A stretch of 64,000 bases of DNA from Novakomyces olei (Eukaryota; Ascomycota; Novakomycetes; Novakomycetales; Novakomycetaceae), in NCBI GenBank assembly GCA_016906335.1, contig JADEYG010000007.1, positions 2,310,001 through 2,374,000 on the forward strand, in the 5' to 3' direction. Under the pieces are notes generated by a model. That model was not told the DNA's origin and ran no database searches. It saw only the letters and a list, made by a program, of their open reading frames with translations. This document shows positions 10,201 to 19,358 of the stretch, piece after piece. Made by a program: the position numbers and the translations under genes. Within the stretch, counting starts at the first letter, position 1, and each line of letters opens with the position of its first letter.

Positions 10201-13200
10201 GGGCGCGGTCGGGCAAAACTGACATGAAAGTTGAAACGTCTGTTGAAACGTCTGTTGAAACGTCTGTCCCTTGGGAGATGGGACCGGCAAGCTCGGGCAG
10301 AAGGCGATCTTCTGGCAGGCCGAATAACACTACTGCTCAACGGGTAAATGAAAGGCCGATCGTTGAGAGGGTAATCGATCTGGCAGAGGAATTTACAGGG
10401 TTCCCTCGGCAGAACATTCGGCCAGATTCCAGTTTGGCAGACGATTTGAATATGGACTCGATCAAGCTGAGTGATTTTGTAGTCGCTGCGGCAGTTACAG
10501 CTGGCGTTTCTGCCGAAATTGACATTGGAGACTTTTCCTCTGGCACATTGGGCCAATTAGCAAGTGCCCTTGAAGCCCTGGCTCCGCCCTTGAAGGCTCC
10601 TTCTTCCACGCTACCTGCTCAAGAGCCAGTGCACTCGGCAAAGGAAAAGACCAGCTTCTCTGAAGGCAGTGGACGAATGCTTTCGACACAGGCGATTATC
10701 CGCTGGCTCGTTAGCCGATGTGCTGAAATAACTGGGTTCCCGGAGAACGCAATCGGCCCAGAAAGCCGATTGTTGGATGATTTGAGCTTTGAGTCTATAA
10801 AGGCAGCTGATTTTGTGGAGGAAGCAGCTCGGTTTGTCGGCGCTGATCTCTCAGTCGTCAGTGGGACTAACGACATTGCTAATATGCAGCTCGACGAACT
10901 GGCAAAACTGCTCCACGATAACCAGACACGCCGGGACTCGATGGTTCAGTATTTAATAGATAAAAAATCGTCTGCTGCTCGTCGCCGGTCTTCGGCAATG
11001 TCTGCCGGATCGCAAGTAGCTGCGCTCAATGTCTCTCATGGATTTGCTAATAACAGTGGCAGTATGCCGGCTGCTGCCCGGCAATTGCATACAATTGCAG
11101 ATAGCCCGGCTAGTTCTGCTCCTGAAATTGCCGAGTTTATTGTACAAAAGGCTGCTGATACAACGGGGTTCCCCGTGTCGGCAATCAAACCGGATTCCCG
11201 TCTGCTCGACGATTTGAACATGGACTCTATCAAATCTGTTGACTTTATTGCTGAGGCTTCAACGGACCTTGCTGTGGCCACAACTGCCTTTGATGCTGGA
11301 GAGTTTGCTAATGCTTCTTTACGGGAACTGGCGGAAGAGTTTTCAAAGCACGGAGCCAGAATTGCTGTTGCTACAGCTAATGTAGAGAAACCCGGGGCTG
11401 CCGCACCAGTTTCTCATCCGGCAGTTTCGTTCAAGGACTATAAGCTTTCAGAGGCTTATCACCACAACAACAACAACCACACCACTACTACTCCTACTCA
11501 AGCTCATTATTCTGCTCATCCACGGTCTGAGGCTTCAGTGACGGAAAAGCCGCTTGATCCCAAATCCCGTAGTGTGGAGCCTTCTTTATTGCCTCAGAAA
11601 GCGGACGCTTCTTCCAGGGCCAAAGACAGGGCAAAAGCTGCGGATATCCACTCACGGATTGCAAAGTACCCTGACTGGGTTCGAGACTTTGCTATTCGCT
11701 ATGAGCCAAGGGCACTTTTGCCACAGGAAAAGCAGCAGTCTTCAACGCTTTCAGCTTCTTTGGCAAACAAGGATTTGGGCTCTAGCAATTTCGATGCCAG
11801 CAAGCAAAAAATTTTGTTTATATCTGACGGAGAGGATAGTGCGACACTCGGCTCACTAGCGGCAAAGTTTATGATGCTGGGGTCCACCGTGACTCTCAGT
11901 TCATGGAACGAAGCCCGGTCAAAGCTGCCGGCAGACACGAACCATGTAGTGGCAATTTTGCCCAAGATGGAGACGATTGACGATTTTGCATCGGCCACAG
12001 AATCGCTCTGCAGTCTATTACAGCGACTGGCGGCAATTGTAGGCTCTTCCAGGGCGATTAAACAGCTCACGGCTATCGTTCCCGGGCAAGTTTTGTCTCG
12101 AGAAAGTGGATCGCTGCTGCCGACACTGACAACACCGGCTCTCAGCTTTATCAAGAGTGTACAGCTCGAAACTCCACAGTTGTCTACAAATTTAATAGTT
12201 GCCGACAATGCCAAAGTCGTTACGTTTGACGCTCTGTTGAACGAACTGCGATGGCAAAGTTCTCCGTTTTCCGAGATCTACATTGACGCTGCCGGCCAAA
12301 GGTACGAACCAGTAGCGGAAATGCTGGACGACGAAACCTTTGTGTCCCGCCGTATTGACTGGGACGAGGATGACGTCATTGTCGTTACTGGTGGAGCCAA
12401 AGGTATTACGGCGGAATGCGTGTTGCAATTGGCTAAAACTGTACGCACTAAATTTGCTCTTGTCGGCAGCAGTCCCGCTTCACCCGCTTCGGACCGCACA
12501 TTAGAGCAGTTACGCAGCTCTGGCATTACTGCCGCTTATTTTGCTTGTGATTTAGCCGACAGTGGGGCAGTGGGCGATGTGGTGGAGGCAATTGCTCAGC
12601 AGTTGGGTGAGCCAACCGCCGTCATTCACGGGGCGGGTAAGAATTCCAATAGGTTTGCAAAAAACAGCAGTGTTGCCGATGCCATTGACGAAATGGGACC
12701 CAAATTGTTTGGCATTTACAACCTGCTCAGTGCAATTGCCACTCCGCTCAAACTAATCGTGGCCCTAACCTCTATCATTGGCGTCAGTGGCATGGCGGGT
12801 AATGCGTGGTACGCGTTTGCTAATGCCAGTGTCGAGTTTCAGCTCGAATCTTACCGCAGGGACAATGCGGAAACACAGACAATGTGCATTGCCTACAGCG
12901 TGTGGGATGACGTGGGCATGGGAGTGCGGATGGGGTCGATAGACAAACTCGGTAAAATGGGCATCGGCGCTATCCCCGCCGTAGATGGGATAAACCAGTT
13001 TGTAAATCTTGTTCTGGGCACACCCCCACGTAAGTCGACGGATTTGGTAGTCGTAACGGCACGTGTTGCGGGGCTGCCCACGTGGCCAACCCCTGCATTC
13101 CATCCCAATTCTGTCTACCTGGACGATACTGTTGTGGGGTACCCCGGGATTGAGCTGGTATCCCGCACACGGATCACTTTTGCCGACGATCCTTATGTGC

Positions 13201-14735
13201 TTGAGCATGTCTACAAGGGCACTGCGCTGTTTGCTACCGTCTTTGGACTGGAGGCAATGGCTCAGGCGGCCATTACCCTGTTGCAACGGCCAGCTTCAGC
13301 GACTTCCGATGCTGATGGAGACAAGAGTGGAGAAAAATTTAGAGTATCTCGTATAGAAAATATCCGGCTGGATCGGCCGTTGATCGTTACGTCCAAGGGT
13401 CTGGAGATGGAGACGTATGCGCGTCTGCAAAGGCAGACTTCAGCTACAGCAGTGGTCGATTGCCAGTTACGGTGTGAGAGTTCTGCCTTTCGCACTCCTC
13501 ATTTCTCTGCTACTTTTGTGCTGGAAAAAGTGCAGGAGGACGATGGAGTGGACAATGTACACGCTGAAGCCAGTGAGCACCTTGAGCCTGGCCAATTGCT
13601 TGATATTGACCCCAAATGCGACCTGTACGGCAGCGGCATTTTGTTCCAGCAGGGCCGATTCCAAAAGCTGCAGGGCATTTTTGCTCTGGACGACTCGAGC
13701 ATTACTTTTAAAACGTACGCAGATGCCTATACGGATGGTAGGAAGAACGTGCTCGGCGATCCCTTTTGCCGGGACGTTTTGCTCCAGAGTACGGCAATTC
13801 TGCAGTCAAAAGTGGACGCTTTACCCGTAAGTATTGCCAGTATCGAGCTGGGCCGACTGGCTCTGGCTGGTGGGCCTCGTATCGCAGAAACGAGGCTTGA
13901 ATCCGTGCAAGATCGCAATATTACGGTCACTATTGTCAGCCGAGATGCCGAGTCGGGAGCCGTTGCGGAAGTCATGAGCGGCTATACTTGCCGAATCCTG
14001 AGTGAGCGGCCGGATTACCCGATGGCTTCGGAGCTGGTTGATCCTATCACGAGCGACGGCCGGCGTGTAAATGCCCTGATAGCCAATAGCAAGCTGACGG
14101 GTATTGCCGCCAAACTGGACTGGAATCGCGGATTTTCCCGTTTAAATAGGGCCGAACGGCATTTGCAAGAATCTGCGCTTGTTGCTCGTGCTCTGCCTGG
14201 AGCCTCTTTGGCGTGGCAGGAAAGGCGGCCAGTTCTGCAAGGCGGAAAGCCCCAGGCCGACTCTATTTCTATTACCCACAGCGGCGATTACTTGATCGCT
14301 GCCTTGGGAAATCGGCCTCTTGGCTGTGACTTGGAGCGAGTAGGCAAACGGACTCGTGAGCATTGGCTGTCTATTCTGCCGTCGTGTGTCCACCAAGTTT
14401 TGCAGGCAAATACGGAGCACTCTCCCCTCAAACGCCGAGACTCTGGGCAGCAAGAATTGAGCCTTATTGCTACACAGCTGTGGTGTGCTCTGGAGGCCTA
14501 TTACAAGCTGACAAATGTGGCCGCTGGTGCCGATGCCCAAGTCGCCATTGTGTCTGAGCAGCTGGAGAAGGATAAAGACGGCCAAAGCAATACACCCTCA
14601 TCAACCAGAGGGAAAGTCAATCCTCAGGGGCCATTGCGCCTGCGTATAAACGAGGCACAGGTCTGGTCATGGCCGATTCATATGGCACGAGAGGGTAAAC
14701 ACGTGTTTGCTCTCGCCGTGTTTGCCCACTCGTAG
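7248..14735 (+). CDS. Iterative type I polyketide synthase, enediyne-PKSE-like (KS-AT-ACP3-KR-DH-PPTase)
   Basis: A 2495-aa intronless megasynthase. Domains: KS (about 25-485; Cys240 in DGACSSSL, His374 in EGHGTGT, His415 in LGHTKAAAG), AT (about 626-930; Ser723 in GHSLGE), three ACPs (Ser1071 in NMDSIK, Ser1183 in SFESIK, Ser1327 in NMDSIK), KR (about 1708-1925; VVTGGAKGI and WYAFANAS), hotdog DH (about 1960-2245; FGLEAMAQAA), and a C-terminal Sfp-type phosphopantetheinyl transferase (about 2300-2495; GCDLER, WCALEAYYK). This order, and KS signatures such as DPFEIIGFAKT and VYDERGNGFIPGEG, resemble bacterial enediyne PKSEs, which make a polyene from malonyl units and carry their own PPTase. 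PKSEs usually have one ACP; three recall PfaA-type PUFA synthases. No ER or thioesterase is seen. All catalytic residues checked are present. The start at 7248 is chosen because homology begins just after it; the same frame is open from an ATG at 6900. Confidence 0.9.
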   Translation: MANFGASFSAGASTGASSNNPGNSDGIAVVGIGLRYPGASTLAEFWANVLARRQQFRLIPDERMPLSMYYDPNPRAPDMTYGNRGAFIDGWAFDLLAHKINKSTFETTDMAHWLALDVAGQALRDAGYVKHDASDEAAAERASRTGVILGNTLTGDAFRSNLMRLRWPHVKRALLLTEYVRSLPTPALQDFLKEAEDAFKAGFPPTAEDFLSGNLSNTIAGRICNHYDFGAGGYVIDGACSSSLLAVCHGASALSSGEMDMCLVGGVDLSIDPFEIIGFAKTKALSPDEMRVYDERGNGFIPGEGCGFVVLKRMRDALREGDHIYAQVAGWSMSSDGKSAITAPKAPGQARAISRAYDRARNLLPRQIAFVEGHGTGTRVGDRVEIAGQALVFNTDPNVKSRQTGMTSLKSILGHTKAAAGIGAFIKTVMAVNRRVCPPTAGCERVNPFFLDREAQALFPQRYGYVGSGAFHAGVSAMGFGGINSHVLVSSVGEEPSPRLSLDNGIGERAAMVSHQPAELFLFAAESIAELTEQLQHWAAIAQRIAVAEMVDLSRHLITNLSTSGTGYRAAVVATTPAQLSADLLDFAQSIQNEFYVPGELVRKGPNKLLACMTMMTSESSNSYPSVGFLYPGQGSQSVGMARMLIERFAWARGLAESLVPRKVWDTAFPDLNHIMDKEGLAAANRELSRTDVAQPAICLASILWTIWLEKLGVRPSAVSGHSLGELSAFFAAGRLDAESVLRLAELRGRLMADLTTESAMIALGCDATAAQALLQPLQSSGFAALANINSFKQVVVSCGVEMVTVILERAAASGIKAKRLPVSNGFHSELVREAANQLRAAEPHLKSRHGVNDKDKTILYSSVTASPAEASMNHFAEHVMHQVDFVAMARALANKCDTIIEVGPGRVLTGLCDDILSASPSVSVMPIEAAANDASHMLVMGMLFVRGVPINLPALFEGRIVRPFVPAHEKIFIINPAERAAIARARSGKTDMKVETSVETSVETSVPWEMGPASSGRRRSSGRPNNTTAQRVNERPIVERVIDLAEEFTGFPRQNIRPDSSLADDLNMDSIKLSDFVVAAAVTAGVSAEIDIGDFSSGTLGQLASALEALAPPLKAPSSTLPAQEPVHSAKEKTSFSEGSGRMLSTQAIIRWLVSRCAEITGFPENAIGPESRLLDDLSFESIKAADFVEEAARFVGADLSVVSGTNDIANMQLDELAKLLHDNQTRRDSMVQYLIDKKSSAARRRSSAMSAGSQVAALNVSHGFANNSGSMPAAARQLHTIADSPASSAPEIAEFIVQKAADTTGFPVSAIKPDSRLLDDLNMDSIKSVDFIAEASTDLAVATTAFDAGEFANASLRELAEEFSKHGARIAVATANVEKPGAAAPVSHPAVSFKDYKLSEAYHHNNNNHTTTTPTQAHYSAHPRSEASVTEKPLDPKSRSVEPSLLPQKADASSRAKDRAKAADIHSRIAKYPDWVRDFAIRYEPRALLPQEKQQSSTLSASLANKDLGSSNFDASKQKILFISDGEDSATLGSLAAKFMMLGSTVTLSSWNEARSKLPADTNHVVAILPKMETIDDFASATESLCSLLQRLAAIVGSSRAIKQLTAIVPGQVLSRESGSLLPTLTTPALSFIKSVQLETPQLSTNLIVADNAKVVTFDALLNELRWQSSPFSEIYIDAAGQRYEPVAEMLDDETFVSRRIDWDEDDVIVVTGGAKGITAECVLQLAKTVRTKFALVGSSPASPASDRTLEQLRSSGITAAYFACDLADSGAVGDVVEAIAQQLGEPTAVIHGAGKNSNRFAKNSSVADAIDEMGPKLFGIYNLLSAIATPLKLIVALTSIIGVSGMAGNAWYAFANASVEFQLESYRRDNAETQTMCIAYSVWDDVGMGVRMGSIDKLGKMGIGAIPAVDGINQFVNLVLGTPPRKSTDLVVVTARVAGLPTWPTPAFHPNSVYLDDTVVGYPGIELVSRTRITFADDPYVLEHVYKGTALFATVFGLEAMAQAAITLLQRPASATSDADGDKSGEKFRVSRIENIRLDRPLIVTSKGLEMETYARLQRQTSATAVVDCQLRCESSAFRTPHFSATFVLEKVQEDDGVDNVHAEASEHLEPGQLLDIDPKCDLYGSGILFQQGRFQKLQGIFALDDSSITFKTYADAYTDGRKNVLGDPFCRDVLLQSTAILQSKVDALPVSIASIELGRLALAGGPRIAETRLESVQDRNITVTIVSRDAESGAVAEVMSGYTCRILSERPDYPMASELVDPITSDGRRVNALIANSKLTGIAAKLDWNRGFSRLNRAERHLQESALVARALPGASLAWQERRPVLQGGKPQADSISITHSGDYLIAALGNRPLGCDLERVGKRTREHWLSILPSCVHQVLQANTEHSPLKRRDSGQQELSLIATQLWCALEAYYKLTNVAAGADAQVAIVSEQLEKDKDGQSNTPSSTRGKVNPQGPLRLRINEAQVWSWPIHMAREGKHVFALAVFAHS

Positions 14736-15724
14736 CTGGATCTGGTTGGTTACATTTTGGTTTGATTTGATTTGCTGTTTATTATCGCTTTACTGCTACT
14801 GTTTTTCTAGAGATCAGGATTCAAGGGTCTGGATTATGGGCAATGAATGGCTCTCATGTGTAACTACGCTGTGAGTGGTGGTCGAGCACTTTATTGTTTA
14901 TATACTTGTTTAGTCAATTTTGTATACTGGTTATTAATTAATTAATCGTTGTTTGCCTATAGTGCCGACGTGGGAACGTGTAAAAATAATATAGACTGTC
15001 GCCTGCTGATCTGTACTTCATCATGTAAATGCCGACAATGAGGTCGAGAATAATGCGTATGTATTTGCAAGGCAAAACATCAATACTGATCCTGTGTTTT
15101 TGTAGGCAAATACGCCGACCATTTAGAATGCATATCGTGTGAATATTCCTCAGAGCTTTACTCGGCACTCCTCAGTCTTGAACATTGGCGTATTTATTAG
15201 TGTGTTTATATATACTGTGGTTTTTATAGGCTTTTGTAGGCTTTAATAGCAATTTAGTAATAAATATTGTTTCGCTATTATACAAATCATAGACCCGGCA
15301 ATACTTACTCCCTGTGCCGTAGTCCCTAATGCGGGTAGCTCTTTATCGAGGCTGTTTAAAAAGCCAATAGGCTCGAAATCCGGCAATTAAGGTAGCGACA
15401 AAGACTGTCCGACTCGTACAGAAAGCTAGAGCAACAATAAACAGACAGAAAAAACCGACAAAATTAAATCCCAGAGAGCAGGCGACAAGACGCAAATCAC
15501 AGTTTCGGGCAGGTCGCAGAGTCTAGACGGTTGTTCATTTAATAGTATACTTGTGTGTGTATACCGGTATCGTATGCACACAAACTTACTTGTCATTTTC
15601 GGAAATTACCTTCAGATATGCGACCCGCATCCTTATCTTTGACAGGTAAAAGAAATATAAATATCGCCAGCCGAAAATTATACAAAATAAACTGCCTCCT
15701 GCGTGGCAGGCCGATACCGCCGTC
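14736..15724. other. Intergenic, AT-rich
   Basis: Holds the 3' flank of the synthase and the promoter of the dihydropyrimidinase. I see no coding frame, RNA gene or sizable repeat. Confidence 0.6.
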
Positions 15725-17375
15725 ATGTACGACACAATTGTCAAGGCAAGTCTCAGCGATAGCGTACACTATACTAAACGTGCAGAACGGGATTATATGC
15801 ACTGCTTCAGAAACGTACCCGGCAGATATCGGTATCATTGACGGCCGAATCGCAGCAATTGCACCCAGCTTGACCGGTGCAAGCGCCATTATAGATGCAC
15901 AAGGAGGATATGTGACGGTATGCCTCCAAACTCCGCTTTGCTTTGACTTTTTCACATTTTTGTTTCTGAAAACGTGATACGACTCTTGTTTGTTTTCTAC
16001 ATCATCTACAATGTGTTCTAATTCCATCCAGCCCGGTGGCGTTGATGGCCATGTCCATTTATCGGAACCGTTGAACCTTTTTGGCCAAATGGAGGACGAT
16101 TTCGAAAGCGGCACGCGGAGCGCTGCCGCCGGCGGGACTACAACTATTGTCTCGTTTGTGTCTCAGGACAAGAACGACCGGGAGCCCGGATCGCTTCTTC
16201 GTGCTTTAAAAGGCTTCAAGGATACGGCCACCGATGTCTGCTACTGCGATTACGCAATGCACATGATCCTGGCCGACCCACGCAGCGAGGAGATGCTGGA
16301 TCGGGAACTGCCCCAGCTTACGTCAGCCGGTGTGACAAGTATTAAAATGTACATGACGTATCGGGACCTGCACGTGCGTGATGACATGTTATTGACAGCA
16401 ATGATGATGGCGCGTAAACACGGGGTCACAACAATGCTGCATGCGGAAAACGGAGACGCGATTGAGTGGATGGTGAACGCGTTGGAACGGCAGAATAAAA
16501 TATCGCCCGTGTACCACGCGGTTTCGCGTCCGCCCCTACTGGAAACAGAGGCCACGAATCGCGCTATCGTGCTGGCAGAGCTGATGGACTCACCCGTGCT
16601 GTTTGTACACGTGTCCGCGCCCGGAGCGGCCGCGTGTATTCGCGCGGCCCAGACGCGTGGCCTACAGGTCTTTGCCGAGACGTGTCCCCAGTATGTCGCA
16701 CTAACTGCCGATCATTTACGCGCTCTGCACTGCCACGATCCGTTTGAGGGGGCCAAGTTTGTTTGCTCTCCACCGCCACGTGAGTCGGCAGGAGACCACG
16801 AGGCCATTTGGCAGGGGCTGCGTAATGGCACGTTTACCATTCTCTCGTCCGACCACTGCTCTGCCAAGTACGACGGCGAGGAGGGCAAACGCGTCGCGTT
16901 CCGACACGGCCATAAAGGTGCATTCCGGTACATTCCGAACGGGTGTCCCGGTTTGGAAACGCGGATGCCTCTCATATTCTCCATGGGCGTGAACCAGAAC
17001 CGGTTACCCCTCCAAAAATTTGTGGAGGTGATGTGTACGAATCCGGCAAAACTGTACGGAATGTACCCACGCAAGGGGTCGATCGTTCCGGGCGCGGACG
17101 CGGATCTGGTAGTGTGGTACCGGGATTACAACGGACATCCCACGACCGTGAGAAACGCTAATTTACATCATAATGTTGACTACACACCGTACGAGGGAAT
17201 GGCCCTGTCAAACTGGCCGCGATACACGATCGTACGTGGGCGTGTTGTGTTTTCCGAGGGCAAGATTGTGCCTGAAGCACGTGGGCACGGCATGTACATT
17301 GCGCGGGAGAAGAGCTTGCTTGCAGTGCCGCGTAACGAATGGCTCACCGAGTGGCGGCCGGATTATATAAAGTGA
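15725..17375 (+). CDS. Dihydropyrimidinase / D-hydantoinase
   Basis: Zinc amidohydrolase that opens dihydrouracil-type or hydantoin rings to N-carbamoyl amino acids; cytosolic by lack of signals. Three exons give 498 aa: 15725-15745, 15786-15917 and 16032-17375. Exon 1 codes only MYDTIVK; its 40-bp intron is GC-AG (gcaagt ... actaaacgtgcag) and rejoins at NGIICTASE, giving the family start YDTIVKNGIICTA. Intron 2 (114 bp) joins GGYVT to PGGVDGHVH. Metal ligands are in place: His58 and His60 (DGHVH), Lys156 (SIKMYM, the lysine that is carboxylated), His188 (LHAEN), His244 (VHVS), Asp325 (SSDHC). The length suits the family. The substrate cannot be read: dihydropyrimidinases, bacterial hydantoinases and fungal relatives share these motifs. 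The neighbour across 270 bp is a convergent 2-hydroxyacid dehydrogenase. Confidence 0.9.
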
Positions 17376-17648
17376 TTTTTATAAATTTAAATAAAAGGCC
17401 TTGTAGAATGTTGTACAATACAAAGGCATCGTTCCAGGTTTCAACGAAAATGAATAAAACACAGTGGAGGCCTTCATTTGTCCTTTGATTGCAATGTAAC
17501 AACAAGGTCCTCTATCGGCAAAGCTATTTGGAGAGGGATAATAAAGATTGAACAATCCGTTGATTAATGAGCTCAATAAACATCTCTAGACTAATAAAAT
17601 CACTATGGTCAGCGGTGGAAGCAATTCGTGTCCTTGAAGATTACGTAT

Positions 17649-18731
17649 TTAATACCCCACACGCCGGTCAACCTTGTTCACCAAAGGCCTGCCGGTAGCA
17701 AGATTGCGTAGATTACGCTCAAAGATATCAAGCAGCCTATCATTGTAAGAATCCGAATTGCCACTCACGTGTGGTGATATGAAAATATTCTTTGCATGCC
17801 AGAGCCGATGATTCTGAGGTAAAGGCTCCGGGTCAGTGACGTCAACGGCGGCACCGCGAATCTCGCCAGATTCCAGTGCGTCGTACAGCGCGTCAGAATC
17901 CACAGTGGGCCCGCGCCCAACGTTACTTAGGAACGGGTTGCCATGCTGACTCATGATGCTGAATTGTTTACGGCCAAACAGTCCGTGTGTCAAGTCCGTA
18001 AGCGGCAAAGCCACCACGATAATGTCAAACTTTTCGTGCAGGAACGCGTCGATTGCGTCACGGGACTCACCGTGGAACCAACGGTCCGGCAATTCGCCCG
18101 TCACATCGCCTAATCCCTCAACGGAATACGCGTCGTCCCGACGCGATTCAGGGGTAGCGCGCTCGCGTAAAGTGTACACGTCCACGCTCATACCAAAAGC
18201 CTTTGCCAATCGCGCACACTGCCGTCCAATGCCGCCATACCCAAGAATGCCCATTCGCAATCCCACGCAATCCTCCACGCCTTCATCATTGTCGGCCGCT
18301 AGCCAATGGCCCGTGCGCATTGCGTCACGGTAAAGGAACGTGTGATGATTGAAATTCATAAAGGTCATAAACACCCATTCCGCGATTTGCGGGCCGTGAA
18401 TGCCGTTCGCTGTACAAAGCGCGACTTTAGTATCATTAAACAAATCATAAGCTTTCACGTGATTGCACCCGGCCGAGTTTAACTGCACGTAGCGTAAACG
18501 AGGAGCTTGATCTCGCGATTCGGGGAACAATGACTGTGTCAGCACGATTGTAACATCCCGCCATACGGACTCTGCCGCGTCTGGCTCGCGTCCAATCAAT
18601 TTGGGATAATGCTCGACTTCGAGACCGGGGAATTCGGCTTTTAATCGGTCCACGTACTCATCGGACGGGAACCACGGCAAAGCGATCACCGCTTTTTCGC
18701 CTTGAAGCGTGGGGTTCGCTGATTTTGTCAT
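17649..18731 (-). CDS. D-isomer-specific 2-hydroxyacid dehydrogenase
   Basis: NAD(P)-dependent oxidoreductase interconverting 2-oxo acids and D-2-hydroxy acids. Single exon, 360 aa. The Rossmann motif GYGGIG sits near residue 160, and the catalytic triad is visible: Arg in NVGRGP (about 270), Glu in DVTDPEPLP (about 298) and His in SPHVSGN (about 320). The dinucleotide loop after GYGGIG is followed by VDVYTLRERA rather than a clear Asp at the end of the beta strand, so the cofactor preference is unclear. The N-terminal half (DVTIVLTQ, RLRYVQLNSAGCNHV) is normal for the family. It converges on the dihydropyrimidinase. Glyoxylate, hydroxypyruvate or another 2-oxo acid are all possible substrates. 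No targeting signal is evident. Confidence 0.9.
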   Translation of the reverse strand: MTKSANPTLQGEKAVIALPWFPSDEYVDRLKAEFPGLEVEHYPKLIGREPDAAESVWRDVTIVLTQSLFPESRDQAPRLRYVQLNSAGCNHVKAYDLFNDTKVALCTANGIHGPQIAEWVFMTFMNFNHHTFLYRDAMRTGHWLAADNDEGVEDCVGLRMGILGYGGIGRQCARLAKAFGMSVDVYTLRERATPESRRDDAYSVEGLGDVTGELPDRWFHGESRDAIDAFLHEKFDIIVVALPLTDLTHGLFGRKQFSIMSQHGNPFLSNVGRGPTVDSDALYDALESGEIRGAAVDVTDPEPLPQNHRLWHAKNIFISPHVSGNSDSYNDRLLDIFERNLRNLATGRPLVNKVDRRVGY

Positions 18732-19358
18732 TTTCGCGCGCTTAAACTTGGTGATAGAATTATGCGCGATATAAAGGTTGCGAATTTACGCTGCCAGGCC
18801 AGGTCAGGTCTGGTGGGATTCGGACACAATTCTGAGCTTTTCGCTACAGGTCTCGACGCAATTGCTTAGCGTTCGTTAAAAAGACTATCAGATCATAGCG
18901 TACAAAGCTCGCACGGGATCGAGTTCTATATGGGATACTGCTCAGTTCTTATCTTTTGCTATATGAACGATTAATACTAGCCAATCATTCATTCGTTGGC
19001 TGCGAATCTTTGTACAGCGAATTGATATCAAATTAAGTAATGGATAAAGATCAATAGAATATCATGATTTGCAGGCGACTAATATTTAGAGCAAATTATA
19101 TTTTTATAAACATTATGGCCGCAGAATAACTGTAAAAAAATGAAATAAACAAGAAAAATAAATTGGCGTAAAGATTATGTACAAGACAAGTCTATAATGA
19201 CGCACCCTTTTTCGATGGCATTTGAACATCTTTTATCTCTATCTGATCTTCTATTCGTCCAAAGTCTCCAGCTATGTATGAGCTCGCTAGACGATTCGAA
19301 TCCAAGTCTCAAAATTTCAGTCGAGACTAGCCTAAGACATTTTTTTACTTGCTCTAAA
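18732..19358. other. Intergenic
   Basis: Contains the promoter of the 2-hydroxyacid dehydrogenase and the 3' flank of EFM3. AT-rich, with no supportable gene or repeat. Confidence 0.6.
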
